Shown here piece after piece: positions 5,348-12,114 of a stretch of 12,114 nt of DNA. The notes beneath the pieces are model-generated. The model searched no databases. It saw only the letters and a list, made by a program, of their open reading frames with translations, and was not told the origin of the DNA. Each line of letters starts with the position of its first letter. Position 1 is the first letter of the stretch. Source of the DNA: Puniceicoccaceae bacterium (GTDB taxonomy: Bacteria; Verrucomicrobiota; Verrucomicrobiia; Opitutales; Coraliomargaritaceae); the NCBI GenBank assembly GCA_003566795.1, contig PXBU01000049.1:1-12114 (forward strand), written 5' to 3'. The position numbers and the translations under genes are program-made.

Positions 5348-6136
5348 TCAGCTGGCACCGCCGCACTCCATTAGGCAACGGGTGCAGATGTCTTTGCCTT
5401 CTTCCAGCTCATAGATGGCTTCTTCGATGGCCGCTGGATCCCGCAGCCGCTCGGCGTGCGGGCCGGAAGCGGCATCGCCTTGCTCAGCATTGTCCAGCTC
5501 GGACAGCATCCTGCGCAGCACCGCGATGCGCTCTGCGATCTCTGGTGAAATCTCACTCGGCGCATCCTCTTGCACAACTTTATCTGCGGCATGTTGCGCG
5601 GCGAGCGATGCTTCGATAGCTGCGATCATTTCAGGCGAATCCGGGGCCACTCTCGGCTCAAATCGATGGAGAATCGTGCCGTCCCCTGCGATTAAAAACT
5701 TGGTGAAGTTCCATTTGATTTTACCGGGAAACGGCGAATCTTCACCGGCCAGCAAAGCGTAGAGCGGCGAACGGTTGCTACCGTTCACATCGATTTTGTC
5801 GAAGAGCGGGAACGTCACCTTAAAGTTCTCCGAGCAAAATTGCTGTATTTCCTCGTTCGTGCCGGGTTCCTGGCCACCAAACTGATTACAGGGAAAACCG
5901 AGCACCACCAGCCCCTGGTCACGATACTTCTGATAAAGGGCCTCCAAGCCGGCATACTGCTTCGTCAGACCACACTTGGAAGCCACATTCACGATCAGTA
6001 GTGTCTTCCCCTGGTAGTCCGCAAGTGTCACATCTTTTTCGTCTATGTCCTTGAGCTGGATCTCGTATAGAGATTGACCAGCCGTAGCAATCACTTGAGT
6101 CAATAATAAGCAGGCGAGCAGTAATAATGTTTTCAT
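5348..6136 (-). CDS. Exported glutathione peroxidase-family thiol peroxidase with Cys-containing C-terminal extension
   Basis: This family reduces hydrogen and lipid peroxides, mostly using thioredoxin in bacterial Cys forms. From the ATG at 6134-6136 the 262-residue protein has a hydrophobic export signal at 1-20 (MKTLLLLACLLLTQVIATAG). The peroxidase domain runs from about 22 to 182: NVASKCGLT (peroxidatic Cys55), GFPCNQFGGQEPG (Gln89), FCSENF (Cys101, the usual resolving position) and KWNFTKFL (Trp142, Asn143). The Cys codon is TGT, so this is not a selenoprotein. Residues 183-262 form an acidic, charged, probably helical extension ending DICTRCLMECGG with three Cys (251, 254, 258). Typical members stop near residue 160-180, so the tail is unusual. 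An open frame back to a TTG at 6172 gives no better start. The neighbour on the other side is divergent. Confidence 0.9.
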   Translation of the reverse strand: MKTLLLLACLLLTQVIATAGQSLYEIQLKDIDEKDVTLADYQGKTLLIVNVASKCGLTKQYAGLEALYQKYRDQGLVVLGFPCNQFGGQEPGTNEEIQQFCSENFKVTFPLFDKIDVNGSNRSPLYALLAGEDSPFPGKIKWNFTKFLIAGDGTILHRFEPRVAPDSPEMIAAIEASLAAQHAADKVVQEDAPSEISPEIAERIAVLRRMLSELDNAEQGDAASGPHAERLRDPAAIEEAIYELEEGKDICTRCLMECGGAS

Positions 6137-6307
6137 TCCCGGACCAGTCGGCGGCAACGGCGCGCTTGTCAAACACGAAGCAAGGATTAGTCGGTGCTGA
6201 TAATGGCGCTGGCAGCAGTCGAGTCGATTTTCGGGGACGAACGATCATTCAAACAGATCCACCACCGCGAAACTTGACCGTTCTACGCGACTCTTCCACT
6301 TTGCATC

Positions 6308-7024
6308 GTGACTTTATTATTCTTAGCTTTGGCGCTGATCGCCACTTTTGATAGCCTTTCGATGGTTCCGTTGGCGGCGATCCCGATGGCGTTCGCGCTG
6401 GGGAGTGCCCGCCCGTGGAGCTCGGCCACCGGCTTTGTCGGGGGCATGTATGTAGCTTATTTTCTCTGCGGCGTCCTGCTCCTGGTGGGAGCGGATTTCA
6501 TCTTCGATCATCTGGATGCCTACCTGACCCGCTTATGGAATCAGCCCAATGCGCTGGAGCTGGCGGCGCAAATCATCATTGGCCTCCTGCTGATCATCTC
6601 CTCATTCTATTTGCGCCGCAAGAAAAGCACCGCGCCCTCGGCCAGAACGCCCCCGGCGGCATCCGCGCGGGCAATGTTTGTTTTCGGGGTGACCCTGATC
6701 CTGATCGGTATGCCCGGCGCGGTGCCGTATGCTGCCGCGATTGAGCGAATCGTCCGGGCGGATATCAATTGGGCGACTGGTATCGGGCTGCTGGGCTTCT
6801 ACAATTTCGTGTTTGTTTTCCCATTCTTGTGTCTGATCGGCTTGCGCTACCTCCTGCCCCGGCAAGCTGAAAGGTGCTTTCAGGTGTTCGCCGATTTCGC
6901 CGTAAGGGCGATGCCCTGGCTGGTCGCCTGGCTCTTCCTCATCGTTGGCCTGGTGATGCTGGCCGATGGAGTCGGCTGGCTGCTGGGCTTTCCGCTCCTG
7001 CCGGTTTCGGCTGCGGCGGGATAG
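6308..7024 (+). CDS. Six-helix membrane protein, GAP/LysE-like family
   Basis: A 238-residue integral membrane protein. Hydrophobic segments lie at about residues 2-20, 38-62, 85-102, 120-142, 150-172 and 200-225, with a short basic cytosolic loop (YLRRKKS) near 103. The start, ATFDSLSMVPLAAIPMAFAL, followed by RPWSSATGFVGGMYVAYFLCGVLLLVG, resembles GAP family (Sap, sulfolipid-addressing type) proteins of the LysE/cadmium-resistance transporter superfamily. Substrate is unknown. The only start before the first helix is GTG 6308; an ATG at 6362 would remove that helix. There is no clear ribosome site. The gene is divergent from the glutathione peroxidase gene (171-base gap) and convergent with the broken TDT gene (20-base gap, too short for a terminator). 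Confidence 0.6.
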   Translation: MTLLFLALALIATFDSLSMVPLAAIPMAFALGSARPWSSATGFVGGMYVAYFLCGVLLLVGADFIFDHLDAYLTRLWNQPNALELAAQIIIGLLLIISSFYLRRKKSTAPSARTPPAASARAMFVFGVTLILIGMPGAVPYAAAIERIVRADINWATGIGLLGFYNFVFVFPFLCLIGLRYLLPRQAERCFQVFADFAVRAMPWLVAWLFLIVGLVMLADGVGWLLGFPLLPVSAAAG

Positions 7025-7044
7025 AACGGGGGGCGCTCAAGTAT

Positions 7045-7505
7045 TTACGACGAACCCGAAAAATGACCTCGAGTGAATTCAATACCCGCATGATAGCGGA
7101 TGTTGGCGAGGGTGATCGCGGCCAGCGGGAAGGTATAGGCCCACCAGGAGAGATAAAACGGAAGACGCACAAACCGGTCGGCAAAGCTTAGAATCAGCAC
7201 CGTTGTGAAGAGGGCGTGGAAATAGAGAATCTTGGCGAAGGCGTTGAGCTCACCGGTTAGACCCAGGTAGGCGATAAAGGCGACCGCTGGCGGTGCAATC
7301 AGGATAAACAAGGTGGGTAACATCTTCTCCGGTAAACCGCCGTGGAAAATCACCCGGTTTAAGGTCATACCCAGCATGGCGACCCAGAAGACCAGACCGA
7401 TGCTGAAAAAGAACCAACTGAACTCGATCGGCCATGATGCACGCCGGCAATCGGCACCAGCAAGGTGCCCACCACTGGAAGGAACCAGGCCGGATTAAAC
7501 CCAAC
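7045..7505 (-). pseudogene. TDT/SLAC1-family anion transporter, N-terminal half missing and frameshifted
   Basis: Two frames together give the second half of a tellurite-resistance/dicarboxylate transporter (TDT, TehA/SLAC1 fold). The first reads NPAWFLPVVGTLLVPIAGVHH from 7496 downward. After a one-base shift near 7430-7436 the second continues PIEFSWFFFSIGLVFWVAML, then RVIFHGGLPEKMLPTLFILI and APPAVAFIAYL, ending FYLSWWAYTFPLAA before TAA 7045-7047. Adding one base after GVHH restores a continuous TDT sequence. The family has ten helices and about 320 residues; about 150 remain. The fragment begins inside the last codons of the upstream oxidoreductase gene, so a deletion joined the two. 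TDT members include Ssu1-type sulfite exporters, which would suit this operon, but the substrate here is unknown. Confidence 0.8.
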
Positions 7506-8847
7506 CTTGAATCATGACGTTCGTGTAAAGACGCTTGAGCCCGTGCACTTTAAAGGACCACCAGCGCCGCGTCTCCTTGGTCGACTGATACAGCCACTCG
7601 TTGACCAGCTCACCCTCATAATCGAATTCAAACATCATGCAGCGCCCGTAGCGCGTGAGCAGCGGGCAACCGGAGGCGCCGTCGTAGAGCGCAGTGGGCG
7701 CTTCACCCAGCACGGAGGAAAAGAGGTTTTCCACCACCACCGGTGCTTGCTTGCGGATGGTGGCAGCGGTCTTGGCGGCCCCGGTGGCACAGCAATCCCC
7801 CACTCCAAAGATGTTGGGATACTGCTTATGCTGGAGCGTCTCGCGGTCGACCAGCAGTTGTCCGCCGATACCCTCTCCGGTCAGCGGGCCGTCACGCAGG
7901 GGCGCGGGCGTACGAAAGCGTGGCATAGCGTGCAGTAAATCGTATCGCTGGCGAACTTCACGGCTGTTGCCCTCACCATCAAAGGCCTCAAAGATCGCGG
8001 TGCGGGTGGAGGGATCAATCGCACGCAGCGCCTGGCGATAGTGATTGTGGATGCCGCGCTCTTCAATCATCGGCGTGATCACGCGGTCAATCTTGGGAAC
8101 TACTGGAAAGAGCGAGCTTTGCGGCGTGGTGAAATGCACCTCCACATTGTCACGCTTGCCGTCACGCCGCCACAAGTCTTCGGAGAGCCAGGTGATTTTC
8201 TGGGGGGCACCGCCGCATTTGACGTAACCTTCCGGATAGGTGAAAACCGCCTTCCCTTGCTCAAAGCTCTTGGCCAGCTTCCGGTATTTGGTGCTCGAAT
8301 CCAGATCATAAACATTGGCCGCATAGGGCGTTTGCAGGGCTGCGGACAAGCCCTCGATCGAATCGAAATCCGCGACCACGCCCATAGCGACCACCAAGAA
8401 GTCGTATTCCACCACGGTGCCATCGCTGGTGATGACGCGGTTGCGCTCCGGCTCGAATGTGGTCACGCGATCATGCACCCAGCGCATCCCGGCTTGCATC
8501 AGATCAGCCTGGTCGAACAGCACATCCTGTTTGCGGTAAACTCCGGCACCCACCAGGGTGTAGCCGGGCTGGTAATGGTGCTCTTTGCGCGGCTCGATCA
8601 CAGTGACCTGCGCATTCGGAACACCCCGCAGCAGGCGCGCGCCCACCGTCAAACCGCCGACACTGCCGCCCACGATCACAAAGCGGGCCTTGCCGACCTT
8701 GGCCGCCTGCTCGGCGGGCAAGCGCATGTTTCTTCGATACAGATAGCCGGCGCCGCCTCCTGCGACGGCGATGCTTCCCGCGCCGACACCCATCCACTTG
8801 AGCGCTTTGCGGCGAGAGATCGATGCTGATGATACTTGTTGGTCCAT
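7495..8847 (-). CDS. Sulfide:quinone oxidoreductase-like flavoprotein with Tat-type N-terminus
   Basis: A 450-residue flavoprotein that should oxidise sulfide and pass electrons to a quinone. Residues 1-37 read like a twin-arginine signal or anchor (SISRRKALKWMG, then a Gly/Ala-rich helix). FAD binding is at 57-72 (VIVGGSVGGLTVGARL). The two redox Cys expected for type II SQR (human SQOR-like) are at 211 (VKCGGAPQKITWLSEDLW) and 352 (FGVGDCCATGAAKTAA, with a second adjacent Cys353). ETLQHKQYPNIFGVGDC and FDYEGEL further match that group. It ends NVMIQGWV; SQOR continues past this point, so a slight truncation where the TDT fragment is joined is possible. It follows the ArsR gene by 92 bases in the same direction. 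Tat export of a folded FAD protein would place it on the periplasmic face. Flavocytochrome c sulfide dehydrogenase is a relative but lacks the KCGGAPQK context. Confidence 0.85.
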   Translation of the reverse strand: MDQQVSSASISRRKALKWMGVGAGSIAVAGGGAGYLYRRNMRLPAEQAAKVGKARFVIVGGSVGGLTVGARLLRGVPNAQVTVIEPRKEHHYQPGYTLVGAGVYRKQDVLFDQADLMQAGMRWVHDRVTTFEPERNRVITSDGTVVEYDFLVVAMGVVADFDSIEGLSAALQTPYAANVYDLDSSTKYRKLAKSFEQGKAVFTYPEGYVKCGGAPQKITWLSEDLWRRDGKRDNVEVHFTTPQSSLFPVVPKIDRVITPMIEERGIHNHYRQALRAIDPSTRTAIFEAFDGEGNSREVRQRYDLLHAMPRFRTPAPLRDGPLTGEGIGGQLLVDRETLQHKQYPNIFGVGDCCATGAAKTAATIRKQAPVVVENLFSSVLGEAPTALYDGASGCPLLTRYGRCMMFEFDYEGELVNEWLYQSTKETRRWWSFKVHGLKRLYTNVMIQGWV

Positions 8848-8871
8848 ATTGATTTTCGGTTCGATGGGCGT

Positions 8872-8892
8872 CGAAACGGCTTCGCCGTTCCG
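8872..8892. other. Intergenic hairpin between arsR-family and SQR-like genes
   Basis: CG-A-AACGGC (8872-8880) pairs with GCCGTT-C-CG (8884-8892) around a TTC loop, one mismatch. No T run follows on the minus strand, so it is not an obvious terminator. It could stabilise or tune the downstream SQR-like message. Confidence 0.45.
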
Positions 8893-8939
8893 CTACGGGT
8901 TTTTTCGTGAAAACTGATTTGATCCTGTGCTAACGTTCA

Positions 8940-9275
8940 TTAGGAGGCCAACTCTGCCAGATCCCGTCTGACTTGGTCACGCAGCGTGTCGCAAACCAGT
9001 TGGCACAGCTGGTAGATTATCGGCTCGCCGATGGCGTAGAAGACGAAGTTGCCCTTGCGCTGCCGCGTGACCAGCCGCGCTGCGTGCAGGATGCCGAGTT
9101 GCTTGGAGGCATTACCCTGTTTCATCCCGGTTTCCTCGACCAGTTCCGTCACCGTCTTGGGGCCCTCCATCAGCGCCTGCAGCAACTGCAGCCGGGAGGT
9201 CTCCGAAAGGGTGCTGAACATGGCCGCGGCACGTTGCAACTGCGCCGGATTCATGGCTTTGGCTGCGTCCTTCAT
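8940..9275 (-). CDS. ArsR-family winged-helix transcriptional regulator
   Basis: A 111-residue dimeric DNA-binding repressor type. The wHTH core spans about residues 16-82: LSETSRLQLLQALMEGPKTV, then ELVEETGMKQGNASKQLGIL as recognition region, then the wing RQRKGNFVFYAI. The C-terminal helix carries Cys91 and Cys95 (QLCQLVCDTL), a pair that could bind metal or sense reactive sulfur by disulfide or polysulfide formation. The second Cys position used by SqrR/BigR in helix alpha2 is not there. I start at ATG 9273-9275 because it overlaps the stop of the preceding gene as ATGA. The frame is open to 9344, but that part is a shadow of the reductase. Coupled translation with the reductase fits a regulator of its own operon. 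A candidate operator is at 10749-10778. Confidence 0.88.
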   Translation of the reverse strand: MKDAAKAMNPAQLQRAAAMFSTLSETSRLQLLQALMEGPKTVTELVEETGMKQGNASKQLGILHAARLVTRQRKGNFVFYAIGEPIIYQLCQLVCDTLRDQVRRDLAELAS

Positions 9276-10693
9276 TTGCCGAGTCGATACATAAAGGTGG
9301 CCATGCGCCGCAACCAGGGGTTGCCCATGCGCTTCATCATCCATGTCTCCGCCACCCGCTTACTGAGGAAGCCCATGGTCGGGAAGGAGTGCTGCTGCAT
9401 CATGATCTGGTGCAGGCGTAGTTTGTGCTGAATCGCCAAGGCCCATTCGTTGATCATCTCGCCGCTGCCGCGACCGACAATACTCACGCCGTAGATGCGT
9501 CCGGACTTGGAGGCGAAGACCTTAACGAATCCATAGGCCACGTTTTCGGCGATGGCGGCGCCGTAGTCGTCGTAACGCACCTGGATGGTCTCGTATTTGA
9601 CGTCCTTTTCCTTCAGTTCTTTCTCCGTCATTCCAACATAGGAGACTTCCGGATCGGTGAACACCGTCCACGGGATGCTGAAGCGGCGGAAGTCCATCTT
9701 CATCGGCCCCGGCATCATGGCGTTCATCAGCGCAATCATGCCCTGGTGCATCGCGGCGTGCGAGAGCTGGGCGTGTCCATTGCAGTCACCGACCGCAAAG
9801 ATGTGCTTTTGATTCGTCCGCAGGCGCTTGTCCACTACGATGCCCCGCTTGCCGGTCTGCACATTTGCTTTGTCGAGTTCGAGGCTGGTCAGATCCACCT
9901 TGCGGCCCGCCGCCACCAGGATGCGCTCTGCCTCGACCGCATCGCCCTCGGCGGTTTTCAGCAGGACGCCTTTTTCAGTTTTCTCGACCGATTCAATCTT
10001 GCGCCCGTTCAACACCACGACGCCTTCCTGCGTCAAATGCTCTTCCAGCATCTGCGCCGCCTCCGGATCGCCAATCGGGACCAGGTGCGAGTCCATGTGG
10101 ACAATCGTCACCTGACTGCCGAGGCGCTGGAAGGCCTGCGCCATTTCACAGCCGATGGCACCACCCCCCAGGATCAGCAGGCTCTCGGGAATCGTCTCCA
10201 GCTGAAAGATATTGTTGTTGGTGAGGATATCCACCTCAGCCAAACCCGGCACTGGTGGCACTGCCGGCTCGGTGCCCGCTGCGATGAAAATGCGGCGCGC
10301 GCTATACTGCTTGTCGCCAACGGCAACCGTGTGCGAGTCCACAAAAGACGCTTTGCCCTGCCCCAAAACCAAATCCACCTTGTCGAACATCTTGGTGGTC
10401 TTCGCCTCGTTGATGTAGCGGATGTCATTGGCGATTTTTTCGAAAGGCCGCAGAATCTCCGGGGACGGCACCGAGCCGAGTTGCATGTCCGCAAAGCGGT
10501 TCACCGCATGACGATGCTCACTAATGCGCAACAGCGCCTTACTCGGAATGCAGCCCACATTCATGCACTCGCCGCCAATCTTGCGCGCCTCAATCGCACA
10601 GACCTTCAGCCCCATTTCACTGGCCATCACTGAAACCGCCATCCCGGCAGGTCCCAGTCCAATGGTTAACACATCGTAGTCGTATTTGCTCAT
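9272..10693 (-). CDS. MerA-like class I pyridine nucleotide-disulfide oxidoreductase
   Basis: A 473-residue flavoprotein disulfide reductase, presumably cytosolic. It shows FAD binding at 9-20 (LTIGLGPAGMAV), the redox pair in GGECMNVGCIPSKAL (Cys43, Cys48), NAD(P)H binding at 173-186 (LILGGGAIGCEMAQ), the second FAD motif IFAVGDCNG (298-306) and a dimerisation domain after about 340. The usual active-site base motif HPxxxE is replaced by QHSFPTMGF (His435 kept, the Glu absent). There is no heavy-metal domain at the N-terminus and no terminal Cys pair, so a true mercuric reductase is unlikely; dihydrolipoamide dehydrogenase is disfavoured by the altered base motif. Context suggests a disulfide, polysulfide or persulfide substrate. 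I start at ATG 10691-10693; an open GTG at 10741 lies inside the promoter. It is the first gene of the operon and its TGA overlaps the regulator's ATG. Confidence 0.85.
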   Translation of the reverse strand: MSKYDYDVLTIGLGPAGMAVSVMASEMGLKVCAIEARKIGGECMNVGCIPSKALLRISEHRHAVNRFADMQLGSVPSPEILRPFEKIANDIRYINEAKTTKMFDKVDLVLGQGKASFVDSHTVAVGDKQYSARRIFIAAGTEPAVPPVPGLAEVDILTNNNIFQLETIPESLLILGGGAIGCEMAQAFQRLGSQVTIVHMDSHLVPIGDPEAAQMLEEHLTQEGVVVLNGRKIESVEKTEKGVLLKTAEGDAVEAERILVAAGRKVDLTSLELDKANVQTGKRGIVVDKRLRTNQKHIFAVGDCNGHAQLSHAAMHQGMIALMNAMMPGPMKMDFRRFSIPWTVFTDPEVSYVGMTEKELKEKDVKYETIQVRYDDYGAAIAENVAYGFVKVFASKSGRIYGVSIVGRGSGEMINEWALAIQHKLRLHQIMMQQHSFPTMGFLSKRVAETWMMKRMGNPWLRRMATFMYRLGK

Positions 10694-10748
10694 GATCTTT
10701 TCAGCTAATGGAATTCTTGTGCGGCAGAGAGACTGCTGCACTTATTTC

Positions 10749-10782
10749 TATAATACTATATAGCGATATTTTATAATAGCAA
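10749..10782 (-). promoter_or_regulatory. Operon promoter overlapped by a palindromic candidate ArsR operator
   Basis: In a strikingly AT-rich gap, 13-base arms at 10749-10761 and 10766-10778 form an imperfect inverted repeat around AGCG, matching at 10 of 13 positions. On the minus strand the same bases carry TTGCTA (10777-10782), a 16-base spacer and TATAGT (10755-10760), a credible sigma70 pair 56 bases before the reductase ATG (the -10 lies there). A repressor bound at the palindrome would cover both boxes. ArsR-family operators are commonly 12-2-12-like AT-rich palindromes. Confidence 0.55.
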
Positions 10783-10892
10783 GTATTTTCCCTTCCTTTT
10801 ATGAAAAAGTTTAGCGCATTTTCGCTGGCCTTCATCCACAGCTTGTCGCACCACAGATGTATCCGTCATTCACCACAAAACCCATACGTATC

Positions 10893-11831
10893 ATGAAAGT
10901 AATTACCGCCGATCAAGTTCACGCGACCCTCAGCTACCCCGCGCTCGTCGACGCACTCGGCACCGCCTACAGCGGCGAGTTCAAGATGCCGCCCCGGCAG
11001 GTCTTCCTGCTCGATGACGACGAGGCCAACCACGATGCCTTTGCAGTTTTGCCATCATGGGGCGACGAGTTTATCGGACTAAAGGCCTTCACCTATTTTC
11101 CTACGGCGACGGCACCCCATAAATCCATCTACGCCCAAATCCTGCTGTTTGACCGCGCGCACGGCACGCCACTCGCGCTGATCGACGGCGCCTCGGTCAC
11201 TTACTGGCGGACAGCTGGCATCTCGGGCCTCGCCACGCGTCTACTGTCGCGCGAAGACTCCGAAACCATGCTGCTGTTAGGCACCGGCAATCTTGCCAGC
11301 TACATTATCCGCGCCAATGCCAGCGTGCGCCCGCTTAAAAAAATCATGGTCTGGGGCCGCAATCAGGATAAGGCAGCGGCTGTCTGCGCCACCGCCCGCC
11401 AAGCGCTGCCCGGGATCGAATGCCTCCCGGTCACCGACCGCGAGGTTGCCTGCAGCGAGGCCGACATCATCGTGTCCGCCACCGGCTCGCACGAGCCGCT
11501 GGTAGAGGGCGCCTGGGTCAAGCCGGGCACGCACACCGATTTCATCGGCAACCATCACGCCACCAAGCGCGAATGCGATACCGACCTGGTCAGCAAATCG
11601 CGCGTCTTTGTCGACAGCTACACCAACGCAATGAAGGAGGCCGGCGAAATTCTCGTCCCCATCAGTGAAGGGGTTTTTAAAAAAGAGGACATCGTGGCCG
11701 AACTGGCCGAAATGTGCAACGGCTCCGCCACGCTACGCCAAAGCGACGACGAAATCACGCTGTTCAAGTCCATCGGCATGGCCCTCAGCGACTTGGTGGG
11801 CGGGGGCTTGGTTTATAAAATGTCCCGCTGA
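10893..11831 (+). CDS. Ornithine cyclodeaminase/mu-crystallin family NAD(P)-dependent enzyme
   Basis: A 312-residue cytosolic enzyme of the ornithine cyclodeaminase/mu-crystallin fold. Members deaminate ornithine to proline, or reduce cyclic imines such as pyrroline-2-carboxylate. Visible features are MKVITADQVHATLSYPALVDAL at the start, Lys64 in IGLKAFTYFP and Arg106 in YWRTAGISGLATR (substrate carboxylate and imine site), the Rossmann turn LLLGTGNLASYIIRA (about 127-141), then WGRN, ATGSHEPLVEG and DFIGNHHATKRECD. The Rossmann turn GTGNLASYIIRA rather than the usual GTGxQA resembles the imine-reductase branch more than true cyclodeaminase, so I do not assign a substrate. ATG 10893 fits the conserved start; an ATG 36 bases upstream adds 12 unlikely residues. 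It is divergent from the sulfur operon and shares its AT-rich control region. It converges on the rdgB-like gene. Confidence 0.88.
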   Translation: MKVITADQVHATLSYPALVDALGTAYSGEFKMPPRQVFLLDDDEANHDAFAVLPSWGDEFIGLKAFTYFPTATAPHKSIYAQILLFDRAHGTPLALIDGASVTYWRTAGISGLATRLLSREDSETMLLLGTGNLASYIIRANASVRPLKKIMVWGRNQDKAAAVCATARQALPGIECLPVTDREVACSEADIIVSATGSHEPLVEGAWVKPGTHTDFIGNHHATKRECDTDLVSKSRVFVDSYTNAMKEAGEILVPISEGVFKKEDIVAELAEMCNGSATLRQSDDEITLFKSIGMALSDLVGGGLVYKMSR

Positions 11832-11899
11832 ATCGTGCCAAATCCCCAGACGAAGCAGCACGGCATCCCGCTCACGCTCGCGCCCCCTTCCCCTGGCTC

Positions 11900-12114
11900 T
11901 CAGACCAGTTGTCTTAACAATTCAGCTACCGCCCGTGCCCGGTGGCTGAGCTGGGCTTTCACCTCGGATCCCAGCTCTGCGAAGGATTGCTGATAGCCGG
12001 CAGGAATAAAGACTGGATCGTAACCGAAGCCGGTCGCGCCGGTGGGAGCCTGGCTGATGTGGCCCTCGCAGGTGCCGTCGAAATGATGCATCCGCCCGTG
12101 GGGTTCAATCAGGC
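11900..12114 (-). CDS. rdgB: XTP/dITP diphosphatase (RdgB/HAM1 family), N-terminus beyond window
   Basis: The last 70 or so residues of a house-cleaning pyrophosphatase that hydrolyses dITP, XTP and related non-canonical purine nucleotides. The diagnostic run is present: FDGTCEGHISQAP, GFGYDPVFIPAGYQQSFAEL and the SHRARA motif (nucleotide-base recognition), followed by a short helix to TGA 11900-11902. The frame is open to the window edge, so the ATG inside it is not the start; about 125 upstream residues, including the N-terminal substrate loop, should lie outside. The gene converges on the cyclodeaminase-family gene with a 68-base gap in which I see no terminator. Confidence 0.93.
   Translation of the reverse strand, partial: LIEPHGRMHHFDGTCEGHISQAPTGATGFGYDPVFIPAGYQQSFAELGSEVKAQLSHRARAVAELLRQLV

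Noticed and set aside
5960..5985. Selenocysteine at the peroxidase active site
   Set aside because: The active-site codon is TGT (Cys), with no TGA in the frame.
8041..8829. 262-codon plus-strand open frame opposite the SQR-like gene
   Set aside because: It is the antisense shadow of a GC-rich gene whose minus-strand translation carries clear flavoprotein motifs.
9425..10633. 402-codon plus-strand open frame opposite the disulfide reductase
   Set aside because: Antisense shadow; the minus strand encodes the full set of FAD, redox Cys and NAD(P)H motifs.
9272..10693. Mercury resistance operon (merR/merA)
   Set aside because: The reductase lacks the heavy-metal N-terminal domain and the C-terminal Cys pair, and no merT/merP/merR genes are present; the regulator is ArsR-type.
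1..12114. CRISPR array or riboswitch
   Set aside because: No regularly spaced direct repeats were seen, and no leader region shows a known aptamer that I could recognise by eye.

Overview
The window looks like a stretch of a GC-rich, Gram-negative type bacterial chromosome. No ribosomal RNA or strong marker is present, so the phylum is a guess. Verrucomicrobiota (Opitutae-like) fits best on recall, because of the ABA4-like protein, a bacterial PurC of the long type and the style of the integrase remnant. A menaquinone gene (menB) is present, and it is paired elsewhere in the window with a sulfide:quinone oxidoreductase-like enzyme that would reduce a quinone.

Layout. 1-1551 holds two minus-strand genes, an ABA4-like membrane protein cut by the window edge and purC, with a hairpin-bearing gap between them. 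1681-1758 is tRNA-Glu(UUC) followed by a strong terminator. From there to about 4020 lies what I read as a decayed integrative element. The 3' end of the tRNA plus its terminator occurs three times (1741, 1901, 3933). Between the copies sit a small gene overlapping a nucleotidyltransferase-fold gene, a scrambled coding relic, and an integrase that has lost its catalytic core and been frameshifted. 4020-4266 is non-coding and rich in hairpins.

4267-7024 is housekeeping and stress material: menB on the minus strand, a short coding relic upstream of it, an exported glutathione peroxidase with an odd Cys-bearing tail, and a plus-strand six-helix membrane protein.

7045-10693 is a minus-strand sulfur/redox operon. 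Its order of transcription is a MerA-like flavin disulfide reductase, an ArsR-family regulator coupled to it by an ATGA overlap, a Tat-type sulfide:quinone oxidoreductase, and the second half of a TDT/SLAC1-family anion channel that is broken. An AT-rich imperfect palindrome overlapping a sigma70-like promoter lies directly upstream (10749-10782) and is a good candidate operator for the ArsR protein. The working model is sensing of sulfide or reactive sulfur, oxidation by the quinone-linked enzyme, disulfide or persulfide reduction, and formerly anion (perhaps sulfite) export.

10893-12114 contains an ornithine cyclodeaminase/mu-crystallin family gene on the plus strand and, convergent to it, the C-terminal end of the RdgB/HAM1 nucleotide-sanitising enzyme, cut by the window edge.
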